DNA of 64,000 bases from the NCBI RefSeq assembly GCF_020283565.1, contig NC_060059.1, positions 36,138,338 through 36,202,337 on the forward strand. Reading direction: 5' to 3'. A program made the translations under genes and the position numbers. Below the pieces are notes generated by a model. The model searched no databases and was not told the origin of the DNA. It saw only the letters and a list, made by a program, of their open reading frames with translations. The stretch is from Trifolium pratense (lineage: Eukaryota > Streptophyta > Magnoliopsida > Fabales > Fabaceae). Positions 1 through 12,876 of the stretch are shown here, in pieces. Numbering within the stretch: the stretch's first letter is position 1; each line of letters starts with the position of its first letter.

Positions 1-2122
1 ATATTGTACTTTTGGAAAATGTTTAACAGTGTCCCTGAGACACTGGTTAAGGATGCAAAAATAGTAATTTGACATTGGAGTTTGTGCAATCAACTCCTCG
101 AAAGTTTAAAAAGTATTTTTTTCTTTTTTCAAAACTTTCTGTTTTAGTTTTCTTAACCAATATCCCGGGGCACCGGTTAGCATCCCCGGTGTAGTATGTT
201 TATGGACCACTCGATATGGGTTTGTGTAAATTTCTACTACCAACTCACTGTTTTTTCGGTTTTCTTCGTTGACAGCTAAGGATTCGTTTTGAAGACACGT
301 GTGAGATGAGTCTATGCGGCACGAGACAGCCGTTTCTGTTTGTGGGTCCCACCGTTTTGGTTTAGGGAGTGTGTTCTAAACGAACCTCAGTCTCAGTGGT
401 CCGTGGTAGGTGGTGATAACCTATTACATAGAATCTTTATTGTTCTTATCTTGGTAATTTTTTCAAAAAAACTATAATAACTAAATTATGTAACAGCAAA
501 AAAAAAAAAAAAACTAACTTTATCCAATTTCAATCAAATCTACTATATACGTGTACTTTTGTCAATATTATTAAACATATTAATTAATTTTAATGTCCAG
601 TAAAACAAAGGGGGAAAAAATATATTTTCAATCAATTGTCAACAATCATTTACATTTGTCAAAAAAATAAAAATCCAATTACATGACATTTATGATAAAT
701 ATAACTTTTGTCAAAAAAAAAATGATAAATATAACTAAACTCCAATATTTAACATTTGGGTGTTAGTTGAGATGTACTTCCATTTGTTTGGAATTTTTTT
801 AAGAAAAAAACTATTTTTTCTTAAAATAATCTATTTTATCATTTTAACTGTGTTTAGTATAGATTTTTTAGAAAATTATTTTATAAAAAAATTATTTTTA
901 ACCATAAAATGAAAAGTTATTCGTAATAGATTTTTTAGAATATATATTTTTTAGATTAAGGGTTCACATTTAAAAAAATGAATTTGATTGTAGTAAACAG
1001 ACGAAAAGTAATTTTTGATTTTTTTTAAAAAAATATCTCTATAAACTAATCTTTAGATTTTTTAAAATATGAACATTTCAGGAGTAAAGATCTATTAACC
1101 CTAAAAATTATTTAGATGGTCAATGTACTTTTTTTTCATCGGAATGTATATTTTTTAATAAACCAAAAATATATTTAAAACCATAAAAACATGAAAGGAA
1201 ATTGACGTAATAAAGAAAAAAGATTAAAAAAAAAAAAGCAAAACCCAAAAAGGCAGAAATGAGTGTATCCAAATAGATATAAAACAAGAAATATATTAAA
1301 CAAATAGATATAAAAACAATAAATATATTAAACAAATAGATATAAAAACAAAAAACATATTAAATAAAAACAAAGAAATATTTTAGTTCAAGTGATAAAA
1401 ATATCAAAATTATTAAATCAAACTTATAATTAGAATTCAAACTTCAATCTATTTACTTAATGTGTGTGAGTTTTTAATAACTTATTATTTTGACTATTTA
1501 CAAAAATTAATGTAATTGGTACGAGTTTGAGATATATATGATGGGAGTTTGATAAATCAAACAATTACGTACGTGTGCTTATCAAAAAAAAAAAAACAAT
1601 TACGTACGTGTGACATGATAAAAGGGAAAATTTATATTACTAGTTTTTTTTTTTTAACTAACAAGTAACAACGGATATATTAGTTTTTTTTTTTTTGATC
1701 AACAACGGATATATTAGTTAGTTAATCATATATGCGGCTAATTGAATACGCGAAAACCTAACTTAGCAACCAATAACAAATGCCAACAGATTGAAAAAGA
1801 AATGAAAAATGCCAACAGATTCTAACGTTGCCAATTAATCACTCTCTTAAGTCAATTATATAATATGTAATTATCAACTATCTCTTTTATTGCATGGATA
1901 TAATATATCCAGTAAACATAAAAATAAATAAAAAAACGTGATTAATTTTTTTGGTACAAAGTAAATAGTCTCATACTCCTCATACTACTCTTCAGTAAAA
2001 AAAAAAAAATCTAAACATACATAAATAAAAATTAAATCTAGTTAGATTAAGACAATCACCGAATTTCATATCACACCACCAAATTTTAGTTTTTTGAAGT
2101 TTGAATTCGTAAAAAAAAAAAA
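1..2122. other. AT-rich intergenic DNA, no gene seen
   Basis: I see no supported coding region. The stretch is AT-rich with many A or T homopolymers. Bases 1-190 contain two related GC-richer blocks with cccggggcaccggttagc-like sequence; similar wording recurs near 16.77 kb, which suggests a dispersed repeat. A degraded tRNA-like SINE-type box lies near 1385-1460. The only longer open frame (1120-1335, minus) is a low-complexity Phe/Ile-rich translation of poly-A/T and is not credible. Confidence 0.6.
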
Positions 2123-2469
2123 CTTAACTACATATTCGGTCCTTACGTTTATTTTATGTTTCAATTTGGTCATCTACGTTTAAAATGTATCAATTTAGTC
2201 TCTTACGTTTATTTTATGTTTCAAGTTAGTCCTTTCCGTTATTTTTGTCACTAACATCATTTGAATAGTACACATGTCAGTGTGTCCAAGTGTCAAGTGT
2301 CTGTCCTGACTGTCCACATATGCAAATTGACTGTCACATGTGACAAAATTGACAGAAATGACTAACTTGAAACCTAAAATAAACGTAAGAGACCAAATTG
2401 ATACTTTTTAAACGTAAGAGACCAAATTGAAACCTAAAATAAACTTAAAGAACTAAATGTGTAGTTAAG
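2123..2469. mobile_element. MITE with long terminal inverted repeats
   Basis: The segment starts cttaactac and ends gtagttaag. Its arms are imperfect inverted copies: cttacgtttattttatgttt on the left answers aaacctaaaataaac on the right, and the arm motif repeats twice within each arm. The middle contains tgtcaagtg and gtcacatgtga words. It has no coding capacity. This structure fits a short non-autonomous DNA transposon. I could not define a target duplication because the flanks are poly-A, so the superfamily is not assigned. Confidence 0.65.
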
Positions 2470-2745
2470 CAAAAAAAAAGCTCATTTTAAGTTGTATTTT
2501 TTAAAAAAATATTCGAATTATCATAAGTTTGTCAACGTTGTTCAACAGCTGATCAAACTCTAGTTTCACTAGCCAAGCATTTTCAAATTTGAAGTGCCTC
2601 AAAAGTTTATTAAGAAGGGGTTTCACATCACAAACAAGTAGAACTGTAGGAGAGATAATGATCTAATTTGTTGCATTGAGACATTCCATTCTGTTAATAT
2701 ATCGCACCATCTAGCTTTTCTTTAGCGGCGCTCTATGCCAAGACT

Positions 2746-4030
2746 TTTGAACCAAGTACTATAAGGTATATCTTTCCATGTGAATATCTACTAAACCATC
2801 ATTTGAGCCGCTTCACGAATATCATTGATTAACCAATAAGGCCTTTCGACTCTCCCTCTTTAATTTTTCATAAGATGGGATATCATTAAAGTCCCTTATT
2901 ATATACACCGCGACAATTGAGACAAGTTTGATGGATGTCTCGACAAGTTCCGAGAATCTCGCCTTTCTATCTCCTTTGGGGAACCTATAAAATCCAGTCA
3001 ATCTATCTCCACATACCACATTAATTATCGCTAGCTCTGACATCTATATATGATTCAAAGAAAAAATTGTCACCGTGCACTTTAGATATTTATGCTGCAA
3101 TAAAGCTACACCACTTCTTACTTCGCTAACTGTAAAACAAATATTAAATTCTCACACATGATGTAATGCTTCAGTTTTATTCGAGCTTGAACCAAGTACT
3201 ATAAGGTATCCTTCCATGCGAATATCTACTAAACCATCATTTGAGCCGCTTCACGAATATCATTGATTAACTCTTTTTCTCATAAGATGGGATATCATTA
3301 AAGCCCCTTATTATATACACTGCGACAATTGAGACAAGTTTCTTAGATGTCTCGACAAGTTCCAAGAATCTCGCTGTCTATCTCCTTCGGGGAACCTATA
3401 AAATCCAGTCAATCTATCCACATACCACATTAATTATCGCTAGCTCTGACATCTATATATGATTCAAAGAAAAAATTGTCACCGTGCACTTTAGATATTT
3501 ATGCTGCAATAAAGCTACACCACTTCTTACTTCGCTAACTGTAAAGCAAATATTAAATTCTCACACATGATGTAATGCTTCAGTTTTATTCGAGCTTGAA
3601 CCAAGTACTATAAGGTATCCTTCCATGCGAATATTTATTAAACCATCATTTGAGCCGCTTCACGAATATCATTAATTAACCAATACGGCCTTTGTACGCT
3701 CCCTCTTTTTCTCATAAGATGGGATATCATTAAAGTCCCTTATTATATACACCGCGACAATTGAGACAAGTTTGATAGATGTCTCGACAAGTTCCAAGAA
3801 TCTCGCTGTCTATCTCCTTCGGGGAACCTATAAAATCCAGTCAATCTATCTCCACATACTACATTAATTATCGCTAGCTCTGACATCTATATATGATTCA
3901 AAGAAAAAATTGTCACCGTGCACTTTAGATATTTATGCTGCAATAAAGCTACGCCACTTCTTACTTTGCTAACTGTAAAGCAAAAATTAAATTCTCACAC
4001 ATGACGTAATGCTTCGGTTTTATTCGAGTG
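2746..4030. repeat. Three tandem units of about 0.4 kb
   Basis: The phrase gaaccaagtactataagg recurs at 2749, 3189 and 3598, giving spacings of 440 and 409 bp. Most of each unit is nearly identical, including a block around tcgctagctctgacatctat and a block starting tgtcaccgtgcactttag. Unit 2 has a roughly 30-bp deletion after the gattaac word and small indels near the ctatctcc word. The first unit differs at its left border, so the array probably grew from one founder by unequal exchange. Confidence 0.85.
2822..3043 (-). other. Unrecognised 73-codon open frame in repeat unit 1
   Basis: The minus strand of repeat unit 1 has an open frame starting MSELAIINVVCGDR, preceded at once by an AG-ending pyrimidine-poor stretch (tatatag) that could act as a splice acceptor. 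The composition looks more protein-like than the surrounding AT-rich frames. Unit 2 carries indels that break the frame. I recognise no family. It may be an exon fragment caught in a tandem duplication, or chance. Confidence 0.25.
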
Positions 4031-5455
4031 GACTAATGTCTCATACAAAATTATTACATCTGAATTATCGCGACAAAATTATCGCAAAGTACTTAAGGTT
4101 TGGAATTGTGCACGAACATGTTGCCTTTTTTTTTTGAATTATCGCGTATATAATCAATAATCAAATTAGGATTCCCATTTTTTTTTTTTAATTACATGAT
4201 TTTGAAATTCGAATTTGATAGTATTAATACATATGATTGGAATGGAATTATAAAATTATTGAACTAAAGATAAAGAAATGACTTATTTTGAAATTATAAA
4301 AAGAAAAGTCTAAAAATAAAGAAATAATTGAAGTATAAAAAAGATGGATGTTTCTTATACGGTTGATTATGTTATCATTGCCATCAACATATTCAAGTAA
4401 TCATAAACTCTAATTTTTCCGGTTAACATTATCATATCTTCATCTTACAATTTAGAATTAGGTATTATTTTTATTAAAAGTTTACCGTTTTTCCGGTGAA
4501 CTCACACAATATACCACGTGAACAAGCACAACCAAACAAAAACTAACAATATATACATGTGATTTATCAAAAAAATAAATAAACATGGGAGTGCAATAGA
4601 CAAACCTAAATTTCAATTCACAAATTGGATCATTAAACAGAAAGGCAATTGGATAGTGATGTAAGTAGTATTTGCACTATACTTTTGAAGATTTTGAAAC
4701 AAATTGAAAAAGGTTGTATTAGGTATGCTTTTTATAATATCAATTCCTACGAATAATTAAATTATTCATGTAACAATTGGCTTGAAATTTTGCCAAACTA
4801 GCACTTGGCACACTAAGAGGGATCAAGTGCACAATCTCACTTTTGTTTTTAATATCCCAAAATGCTAAATATAGTCATCATGATTTCAGATGTGCTTAGA
4901 ATACGTGTGCAAGTTTGAAGTACAAATAGCAACGCAATGCTAAATATAGTTTGCATTACTTATGGAACACAAACATACTGCTTAGTTCGATCCTAAATAT
5001 AGGAAACAATTAGATCAATAAATATTAATATATTTTGTAAAAATCATTTTTATTGAAGAAACTTTGGTTTCTACGTGATTTTTTTTTTAACCGCAAATAA
5101 CTAATTTTTGTAGGAGTATTGTAAATTAAACCACATTTTCTTTGTGATTTATTTAATTACATATTAAGTATTCAAAGTATAAGAAATTTTTTTTTACGTA
5201 TATATAAACAACCATACTAAGTAATACCATGAATAATTTTTATTCAACATGTGTTTTTTACAGAATTGAATTGAATCCATTAGACTTTAAAGCAGGGATG
5301 AAATTGATGGTGATGAAGTCCTACTTATGGAAAAGGAGTATGTAACATATCCCTTTACTTCAATTGGTGCTATTTTTATCTAATTCTAAACTTATATAAC
5401 TCCCGGAGTTATCATACACATGCACACATGTATAATATAATCACTTTCTTTAAGT

Positions 5456-5458
<3 letters not shown>
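4031..5458. other. AT-rich intergenic DNA, nothing identified
   Basis: No supportable gene, RNA or bounded element. The stretch contains several poly-T tracts and short repeated words such as aatgctaaatatag near 4860 and 4938. Confidence 0.55.

Positions 5459-5537
<79 letters not shown>
5459..5537. repeat. (AT)n microsatellite
   Basis: About 79 bp of uninterrupted AT dinucleotides. A second AT tract lies at about 5799-5844, directly beside a fold-back element. Confidence 0.95.
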
Positions 5538-5539
<2 letters not shown>

Positions 5540-5795
5540 AGTTGACTCTAGGAATAAGTCTCCATTGACTTACTCTGCTTAATAACTCGATATCGATATT
5601 CTATTTTTTCAATCAAACCGTTAAATTCAAAGATCTCATTGAGTAGGTCAACTCCACAAATTTTTATAAAAATTCAAAACCGTTTGATACTTTTTCTGAT
5701 AATTAACTTCAATTGAACGTACGACAAACTTTTAAAAAATCCGTTGAATTTCAATAGTCCGAATACATTACTACAAGAGACAATTTGGATCCCTC

Positions 5796-5844
<49 letters not shown>

Positions 5845-5847
<3 letters not shown>

Positions 5848-6242
5848 TCAGGATCCGTTAACACCAACTAGTTTGACACCAAATGTTACACCTCTCAATA
5901 ACGTTTTAACCGATATAAATTTTATAAAATCCACCGTTGGATTGAAAGTTTACATCATATAGATCATTTGTGTAAAATTTCAGACAAATCCAAAATCATT
6001 TGATATGCTATTGAGACACATAAAGATTAACGGCATTTAAAAAAATACAAAAACCGTTAATTTTGATGTATCTCAATAACATATCAAATGATTTTGGATT
6101 TATTTGAAATTTTACACAAATGATCTATATGATGTAAACTTTCAATCCAACGGTGGATTTTATAAAATTTATATCGGTTAAAACGTTATTGAGAGGTGTA
6201 ACATTTGGTGTCAAACTAGTTGGTGTCGACGGATCCTGACTC
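5845..6242. mobile_element. Fold-back MITE, about 190-bp inverted arms
   Basis: The left end reads gagtcaggatccgt and the right end acggatcctgactc. The two arms remain reverse complements for roughly 190 bp each, meeting near 6030-6060, so the whole 398-bp unit could fold into one hairpin. Distinctive arm words are ttgacaccaaatgttac and ccaccgttggattgaaag. It is flanked by AT dinucleotide tracts, which suits a TA-rich target preference. Related full or half copies lie near 43.9, 51.1 and 52.7 kb. It has no coding capacity. Confidence 0.85.
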
Positions 6243-7079
6243 TCTATATATATATATATAATCACTTTCTTACACATTTTTCACAATTAAAGATATATTA
6301 TAGATTTTTCTAAAATAAAAAAACAGAGAAGATATATTAGTTTCTCACAAATTATTTTTTACGAACTAAGTTCAAGCTTTAAATTGTTCATTTACCTAAA
6401 CAAATAAAATTATAATTTTAAATCTTACAAAAATATAAATGAAATAGTTATATATTAATAATATTGGTCAGCACGTATAATTTTTTTGGGAGAATCAAAG
6501 TTAAAAGACTAATTCATTAAGTGAAGTAGCCTCATAACTATAAATATTACATTGATTATTTTTAACTACGATCAATTGAAACATTTAAAAATGTTAGATA
6601 ATAAAATATTTGGTTTATGTTATTGAGTCCATTAGGTACATAGTCCACTAGATTTTGCTATATAAGATCTTCTAACCATTATTTTGTTAAATGATAGTCT
6701 GATATTATTGGAATCATAGCCATTTCTTTTTTTATTTGTGTATTTATATAGTTAATATGATATCGAGAGCTTGTTTCGATCCTCCTTAAATCATATATTG
6801 TTATTCCACTGCCGCGTTTCCAAAAGTTTGGGAACATGTTTGAATTGTTTTTCAGAAGTTTGGTTCTATTAAAGAAATAAGAATTTGCAAAGTGGTTCAT
6901 TCGGAGACAGATTTTCTCTTATTAAATTTTCTTGGTTGCATTGTAGAAGTTTGGTAGCTCTCAGTGTGAAGTATTATCTCACGGATAAAAAAAAGGCCAA
7001 ATAGATAAAAAAAAAAAAAGTCAGATCCAATAAAGTTCAAAACTAAGTATCTAACCCTAGTATCATCTCACAAGTCACT
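6243..7079. other. AT-rich intergenic DNA, nothing identified
   Basis: No supported gene. A 73-codon minus frame at 6679-6900 has no recognisable motif and I do not call it. Confidence 0.5.
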
Positions 7080-7084
7080 TACTC

Positions 7085-7449
7085 GGCCACTCATATTTCA
7101 TTTTACGTTTACGGTAAACAACTTTCTCTCTGGCGATGCTTTCTTTGCTAAGCTTATTGGTGCAATTATTGCTATTGAGATTGCTCAAAGGGAAGGTTGA
7201 AATTATCTTTGGCTTTAGCGTGATTCCAAACTCGTGACTAGCTTTCAAGTCCCAACTAGTCATTCCTTGAAAGTTAAGAAATCATTGGAACAATTGCTTG
7301 CATTTGGTGAGAAGTATGCATTTGTAGATAAGCCAGCCAATTTAGGCCTTGCCATTAATGATAGCTTATGGTTTGATAGTTACCCTATTGTTTTTAGGAG
7401 TGACCATGTTATAAATAGGCTTGGTTTGCCTAATTTTCGTTTTTCTTAA
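7085..7449 (+). pseudogene. RNase H-like domain pseudogene (non-LTR type)
   Basis: Reading the plus strand gives a decayed RNase H domain of the kind found in plant non-LTR retrotransposons and their host-located relatives. Recognisable pieces, in order, are FFAKLIGAIIAIEIA, then RDSKLVTSF (the conserved D-S-K-L-V block), then DKPANLGLAI, and finally INRLGLPNFRFS, the usual C-terminal tail of this family. The frame is broken by in-frame stops around 7199 and 7218 where the family normally has Trp and an acidic residue. There is no reverse transcriptase upstream, so only the 3' end remains. The call is from motif memory, not a search. Confidence 0.65.
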
Positions 7450-7611
7450 CCTTAGGAAAGATTTGTTTGTTTCCCTCCTCCCATGTCTCTTTCTCTTTTT
7501 ATATTATGTTTCTAGAGGTTGGCCTCCTTAACTTACTCCTTTATTTAAAAAAGAAAATAAAAAAAATTCTCTCTCGTGATGCTTCCTCAAACCCTAACCT
7601 ATAGCCACCTA

Positions 7612-8437
7612 CAGGGGCGGACCCAACTATAAATTTCTAGTGGGGCTAAAAATTTAGGCATTATAATTTTTTTTCATCCCAATAATAATTTCAGTTAAAC
7701 AACAAACAATATGTGAAATTACTACTAATACAATATGTATATAAAAAAAAAACCGGAAAATATTTATTCAAAAAAATAAACCAACAAACTATATCTAAAA
7801 AGCCACAAAATTTCTATTCGAAAAAAAAAAGAACTACTAATTTATTGAATATATGTTAAATGCATATCACTTGTTTAATTCAATCAGCTTATATCTTATT
7901 AATTTTTATTCCAATTTTACCTGTATTTAATTTTTATTCCAATTTTACAGTATTATCTTACTTGAAAAAATTAAATATTAATTAAACTTTTTTTTATGTC
8001 ATGTCATATTTATATGCTAGTTCAATTGCTAATTTTACCCAATTCTATAAATTCAATTAGTTCAATTGCTAATTTTACCCAATTCTATAAATTCAACTAG
8101 TGGTCCACTATATTTTTACCCAATTCTATAAATTCAATTTTACCTAATTTTTTATACATATGATTATAAAATTAAACTATATAACTTAAAATAATAATTC
8201 ATGTATAACCAAAAACTTGAAATCATCAATAATAGACTATGAACTAATATTTGCACTAATACTTAAACTAATATGTATACGAGAGACTTACAGTTATCAA
8301 TAATAAACTCTAAACTAATATTTACATGAATATTTGTACGAATATGTATAAAAAAAGACTTAAAATTATTTATAAAATTTTTATTTTTTATTTTTAGAAA
8401 AATTAGCCACACCAAGCCTTGAAAAGGTCCGTCCCTA
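7612..8437. mobile_element. Non-autonomous hAT element, 826 bp
   Basis: The ends are caggggcggacc and ggtccgtcccta, imperfect inverted repeats of the plant hAT type. An exact 8-bp target duplication, GCCACCTA, flanks it at 7604-7611 and 8438-8445, which is the hAT duplication length. The interior is AT-rich, has direct repeats (aattctataaattcaa, three times near 8040-8130) and encodes no transposase, so the element depends on one supplied elsewhere. Confidence 0.9.
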
Positions 8438-8778
8438 GCCACCTAGCTGCCGCCGTACTTTCCCCATATTTTTTACCATGACAGAACATATCCTCCATTA
8501 AAGTCTAAAAAAATTATATAATTAATATAAATATTTTTTAGGATAAGCATAAACTCTAAAAAAATTAGGCTTACACTAACAAAAAAAAACTCAGTTGTCT
8601 ACATATGATATATGCATATATATAAAAAAAATTATGATTAATGTATTAAAATTATTTGCATCAAACAATACAAAGAGAGTGTTGCTCAAAAATTAATAAG
8701 TGGTCGTTGCAGCTAATGTGGATGTTAGTGAAATATGTTCGAATTGATAAATAAATGTATAATTAATTTTGTCATATA

Positions 8779-9070
8779 CTTCTTCCGGACATAAATATAA
8801 GCAAAAAAACACTTCAAATTTTAGTTATTATTATAAGCAAAAGTTAACTACTTTTAAATTAATTAATACTATTATTCCTAATATATCCTTATTTAATTTT
8901 ATTTTATTTAGGCATTTATTTCACTTTTACACTTGTACATTTTTCAAAATGGGTAATATAGTAAACTTAACTCATGTTTTGCATTAAATCAAAAAATTAG
9001 CTACACTTAACTAAATTTCTTAAACACCACGTAAATATTTATTTTTTCTTATATTTGTGTCCGGATGGAG
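8779..9070. mobile_element. Stowaway-like MITE, 292 bp
   Basis: The left end cttcttccggacataaatat mirrors the right end atatttgtgtccggatggag, and a TA dinucleotide flanks each side, as expected for Tc1/mariner-type Stowaway MITEs. The interior is AT-rich and non-coding; the 72-codon plus frame over it is a chance frame. Confidence 0.75.
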
Positions 9071-9861
9071 TAATTCTATCGTAGTTTTAGTATTGTGTAA
9101 TTTTTTGGTGACGCCGCTGTGCATGGTAACCATGGAGCATTTGTATTTTACTGTATGTGCAAAGGCACGATACACACATGCCTAGATATTTCCCAGATAT
9201 TTTTAATACTTTTACAGTATCTTGTCCTATTATGAACTTCATACAAATTTTTGTTACTCTAAAATATATTTAAAATATTTAACCATATATTTTACTAATA
9301 GCTCTAACACAAAGTTACTGACACTTGTTATTTATTAATTATGATCAATTACTAACTAGCAATATTTTTGTTGTTTCTCCGGTCTCAATACCACAATAAG
9401 AATCTTTGAATCACGAGTTGATCTTTACTAGCTACATCGAGGACAAATATTTTAAACAATTTTTTATAATTTGTATGGTGCTTGTGACTATTTAAGAATA
9501 TATATATATATGGCCCCCGTGCATAGTTATTTAGTAACATTTTGAGAGTTGTGTGGTTGACTTGTATGTCTGACAATGTGAAATTGTTCTTTTTGGTGGT
9601 GGTTAAAATTTTAGGTTTCGTTTCACCCAATTTTTTTTAGAGTTTATACAAATAATTTATTCAAGGTAGTTTATGATAAAATAGCATATAAAATTATAAG
9701 TTTCACTAGTGTGAACTTATAAAATAACATAAAACCTAATTTATATTGCATAAACTCTAAAAAAAGTTGGGTCAAACGGACCCTAGTCTTTCAATTGAGA
9801 GCGTAAAAGCTAGGCTCTTCTTTTCCAACATTTTAGATCGTGATGGTTAAATAAGGTGATG

Positions 9862-10004
9862 CCAGTGGTGATTGGTGCTGAACTTGGTAGGGAGGACCAC
9901 AGTTCGATTCTCGCAACTACGATCGGGAGTGGGTTGGAATCACTTGATGTCAGAACTGACCCCCGAACCAGATTAAACTAATGGTAAAAGCAAAAAAAAA
10001 AAAA
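9862..10004 (+). mobile_element. tRNA-derived SINE with poly(A) tail
   Basis: The body contains a pol III B-box-like cagttcgattctcg, the block cacttgatgtcagaactgac, then ccccgaaccagattaaact and a poly(A) tail ending near 10004. This arrangement resembles the Au/legume SINE family as I remember it. The A box is degraded (gtggtgattgg). I could not fix a clear target duplication. Confidence 0.65.
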
Positions 10005-10212
10005 TGATGCGAATTCAGTTTTTCATGTTTAATTGTATTCAATCTAAGAAAATTAAATGATATATCATGATTTAAGGTATGCTTTTTATCGTCATACTTG
10101 CTTTGCCCTATTCTAGATGGAATAGTTTTCCGCCTTGGTATTTGAGGAGGATATCGGAGAGGTATTTGCACCATTTTCGCTTTCATAGATTGAATGTGTT
10201 ATTAAAGCTAGT

Positions 10213-11569
10213 TGATTGTGTATTTGCAAGTGTACAAATCCATCAATTGAGTAATAAAAAGTTATTGATCCTCAAGGATTGCGTGATTGTAACAAGGAAA
10301 TCATGTCTATAAACATACTAAAATTAACACACATATCGGGGGTTTGTTTGAGTAGTTCGGTATTGTAAGAAAACGTTGCGAATTCAATTGTAGACAAGCG
10401 AGGTAGGATCATCGGAATCACTTAAGCTATAGTCATCACATGCAAGCAATTATATCAAATGGAATCACTCAAGTGTTACAACTAGATCAACAATATGGTG
10501 AATCTCAATCTCTTGCTAAATTCACCCTATCCTCTACCGATACTTCTCCAATCTCTCGGATGGAAGCTACCGGTAGAGGAGTATTTGAAAACGCGTTGAT
10601 CGTGTGCTACACTCTATGTTTCAATCTCTCGACCGGAAACACTCAAGTGCACAATGCATTCAGTTCAGTATTTCAATCAATATTCTCATACGTGATTAAA
10701 AACTAGGATCATTGCAAAGTTGATCAGAAATTGTAAAGCATTAAACTCGGAATTGCATTGAATAACACTTACAAGAGGATTCACATTTGATAAGCAAGAT
10801 TACATGGGATTATTACATCTTAAGTTCATCATAAATCCTACCTCTATGAGGAAATTAGTTCCTCATAGTTTCTTGATTCACTCCAAGCTCCAACTCCATG
10901 GCAATTGCTTCCATCTTGCTGAATACCTTGAAGCTCTCCACTTAACTGCAGGATCAGACCTTAATGATCGCTCAGAATCTCAGAAATTGGTGATAACTGC
11001 AGAATTTTCCAACCCCTGTCCATAAAAATCACTTTTCTATATATAGTAATTGCAACCACGCCGCGCGTCAGATCCATCACGCCGCGCGTGGTTGCGTTTC
11101 TTCATGCTACGCTGCGCGTGTAACTGCATCACGCGGCGCGTGATCAAGTCAGAGGCAAACTGGTCTTCAGCAAAGTTTACTACGCCGCGCGTGATTGGTT
11201 CCACGCCCCCGGCGTAGATCAAATCCTCTATCACGCCGCGCGTGGTCCTTCTCACGCTGCGCGTGATCAAGTCAGTGGCCAAACTTCTTCTGGTCAGGGT
11301 TTCACGCCGCGCGTGGACAGGTCCCCACGCCGCGCGTAATCATAGCAGGTCTTTGGTCTCTCTGTAATAAGCATCACGCTGCGCGTGATGTAGCACGCCC
11401 CCAGCGTAGTTAACTTGCAACATTTCCTGCATAATTTCCTGCTTTCTTGTATTCCAAGTAACATTGCTTCTGAGTTGATTTCTCTTGATTTATTGCTTAA
11501 AAACCTCTAAAATAAGTCTAATGTTCCTCAAATAAGCATGGGTTATGAGAGTGTGACGACACGTCATCA
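10213..11569 (+). mobile_element. Solo LTR A (1,357 bp) with 5-bp duplication
   Basis: The unit starts TGATTGTG and ends CGTCATCA and is flanked by the exact 5-bp repeat CTAGT at 10208-10212 and 11570-11574. No internal retrotransposon region is present, so this is a solo LTR left by LTR-LTR recombination. It has the gcaagtgtac...ggattg start common in legume LTRs. A TATA-like ctatatatag lies at about 11038, just before a CpG-dense motif array. It is homologous from end to end to solo LTR B at 13.3-14.7 kb. The parent element is not in the window, so its superfamily is unassigned. Confidence 0.85.
11056..11409. repeat. CpG-dense near-palindrome array in solo LTR A
   Basis: Twelve copies of a near-palindromic word, mostly cacgccgcgcgtg and close variants, are spread over 354 bp with irregular 15-40 bp gaps. 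Two copies have the alternative form acgcccccggcgtag or acgcccccagcgtag. Spacer words such as gatcaagtcag recur. The array stands out sharply from the AT-rich surroundings and starts within about 20 bp of a TATA-like box. The short frame on the minus strand through it is a by-product of the repeats. Confidence 0.85.
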
Positions 11570-11574
11570 CTAGT

Positions 11575-12209
11575 GATGGTTTGAAGAGTCCTGAACTTGA
11601 TCATGGTTTCAACTTTGCTTTCATTCAGAAATTCGGGGATTTTATGAAGGCGGGAGTGAGGATCATGTTTGAAGTTTTATGGTTAGTCTTTTTATACTAT
11701 CTTAAATGAAGGCGGAAATGAGGATGTTTGATAAGTTTTATAGTTAGCCTAGATCTTTATATTATCTCAAACAATTTGGAGACCCTATTTTTAATATTAA
11801 AAATTGGGCTCTAATTAAATAAACACATCTCTAGTGCCACTTTTGTTAATATATAATTTTGGAATAAATTGACAAAAAAATCATTCTAGAAATAAAATAA
11901 TTGACTATACTTAAACACATTTTCGAGTATCAAAATACTTAATAAAAAAGACATTAATTTATGAATATTTTTTACAATTTTCAATACATTAATATATTAA
12001 TGTAACTGCGAGTTATGCTTTTATGTTTTAAGAGTCAAAGTAGTGATTTTTTCATTTGATGTTGATGGAACAGTAGCCCTAATTTATTACGGTATTTTTT
12101 TTAGGCAAATAGTCCTTGATAATTACTACCTCCGGTTCTTAATATAAGAAAAAATTTACTTTTTAAATTCATAGAATAATTGATATATTTAGTATAAAAA
12201 ATGGACCAG
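11575..12209. other. AT-rich intergenic DNA
   Basis: No gene seen. Bases 12127-12200 look like one end of a Stowaway-type MITE (tacctccggttcttaatata). A short duplicated phrase about tatagttagcc and tttatactatct lies at 11.65-11.77 kb. Confidence 0.5.
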
Positions 12210-12440
12210 CACTATAAGAAAATTAGTCTCCGCCCATGGCCATTTTTGCCATTATTCACGGCTTCACCTTGAGTACATGGATTTACCCACAGATTACCCA
12301 CGACACGGGTCCGTGGCATATGACCTTGTTGATAACTCATTACCCAAGAAAATGTCGTGGGTAAGATTATCCACGACTTTTCCCATGTTAGTATCCAGAA
12401 TTTTGCCGTGGATAATTACCCATGAATTTTAAAAATGGAA
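12210..12440. mobile_element. CACTA-type element end (truncated)
   Basis: The segment starts CACTATAAGAAAA, which matches the terminal motif of plant CACTA transposons. It is followed by several inverted and direct copies of cgtgggtaa / ttacccacg, as expected of subterminal transposase-binding repeats. I found no matching right end, so this appears to be one terminus only. Confidence 0.55.
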
Positions 12441-12876
12441 GATTTTTTATATAAAGGACTAGAGGAGTATAAGTGGAAGATTTGCTGTATACAGAGGAAG
12501 TTTGCAATTCTATGGGTTTGAACGAAATTAATACATATACTTCTAGTACACTATACTCCATGTGCTTCTAAAATTATGTGAAGTTTTTTTTTTTTTGGTA
12601 CATTGAAAATTCTGTAAAGTTAACATCAACAAAGTTGAAAACGTAAATTCTATTTCATCAAGATATATATTTATCTTTTGTCAAAAAATTAATACTTATC
12701 TATGTAATAAAAGTAACCAACATTTGTATTTAAATTCAGTCAAATAAAAAACAACATTTGTGATGTCCCCGTGACCTAACTGTAGGACATCACACTACAA
12801 TTCAGTGGGTAAATAATTACTACATATTTCAAATAGAAAAGAGAAAAAGATTACTTCTATTTTACGTACGTATAAG
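12441..12876. other. AT-rich intergenic DNA
   Basis: No gene or bounded element identified. A short inverted pair, gatgtcccc...gtaggacatcac, lies near 12758-12792. Confidence 0.5.

Noticed and set aside
5744..5962. 72-codon frame with repeated Tyr-Ile
   Set aside because: Translation of an AT microsatellite joined to the fold-back MITE arm.
11037..11282. Arg/Thr-rich frames over the CpG arrays (also 14244-14492)
   Set aside because: Repetitive residues simply reflect the repeated cacgccgcgcgtg word.
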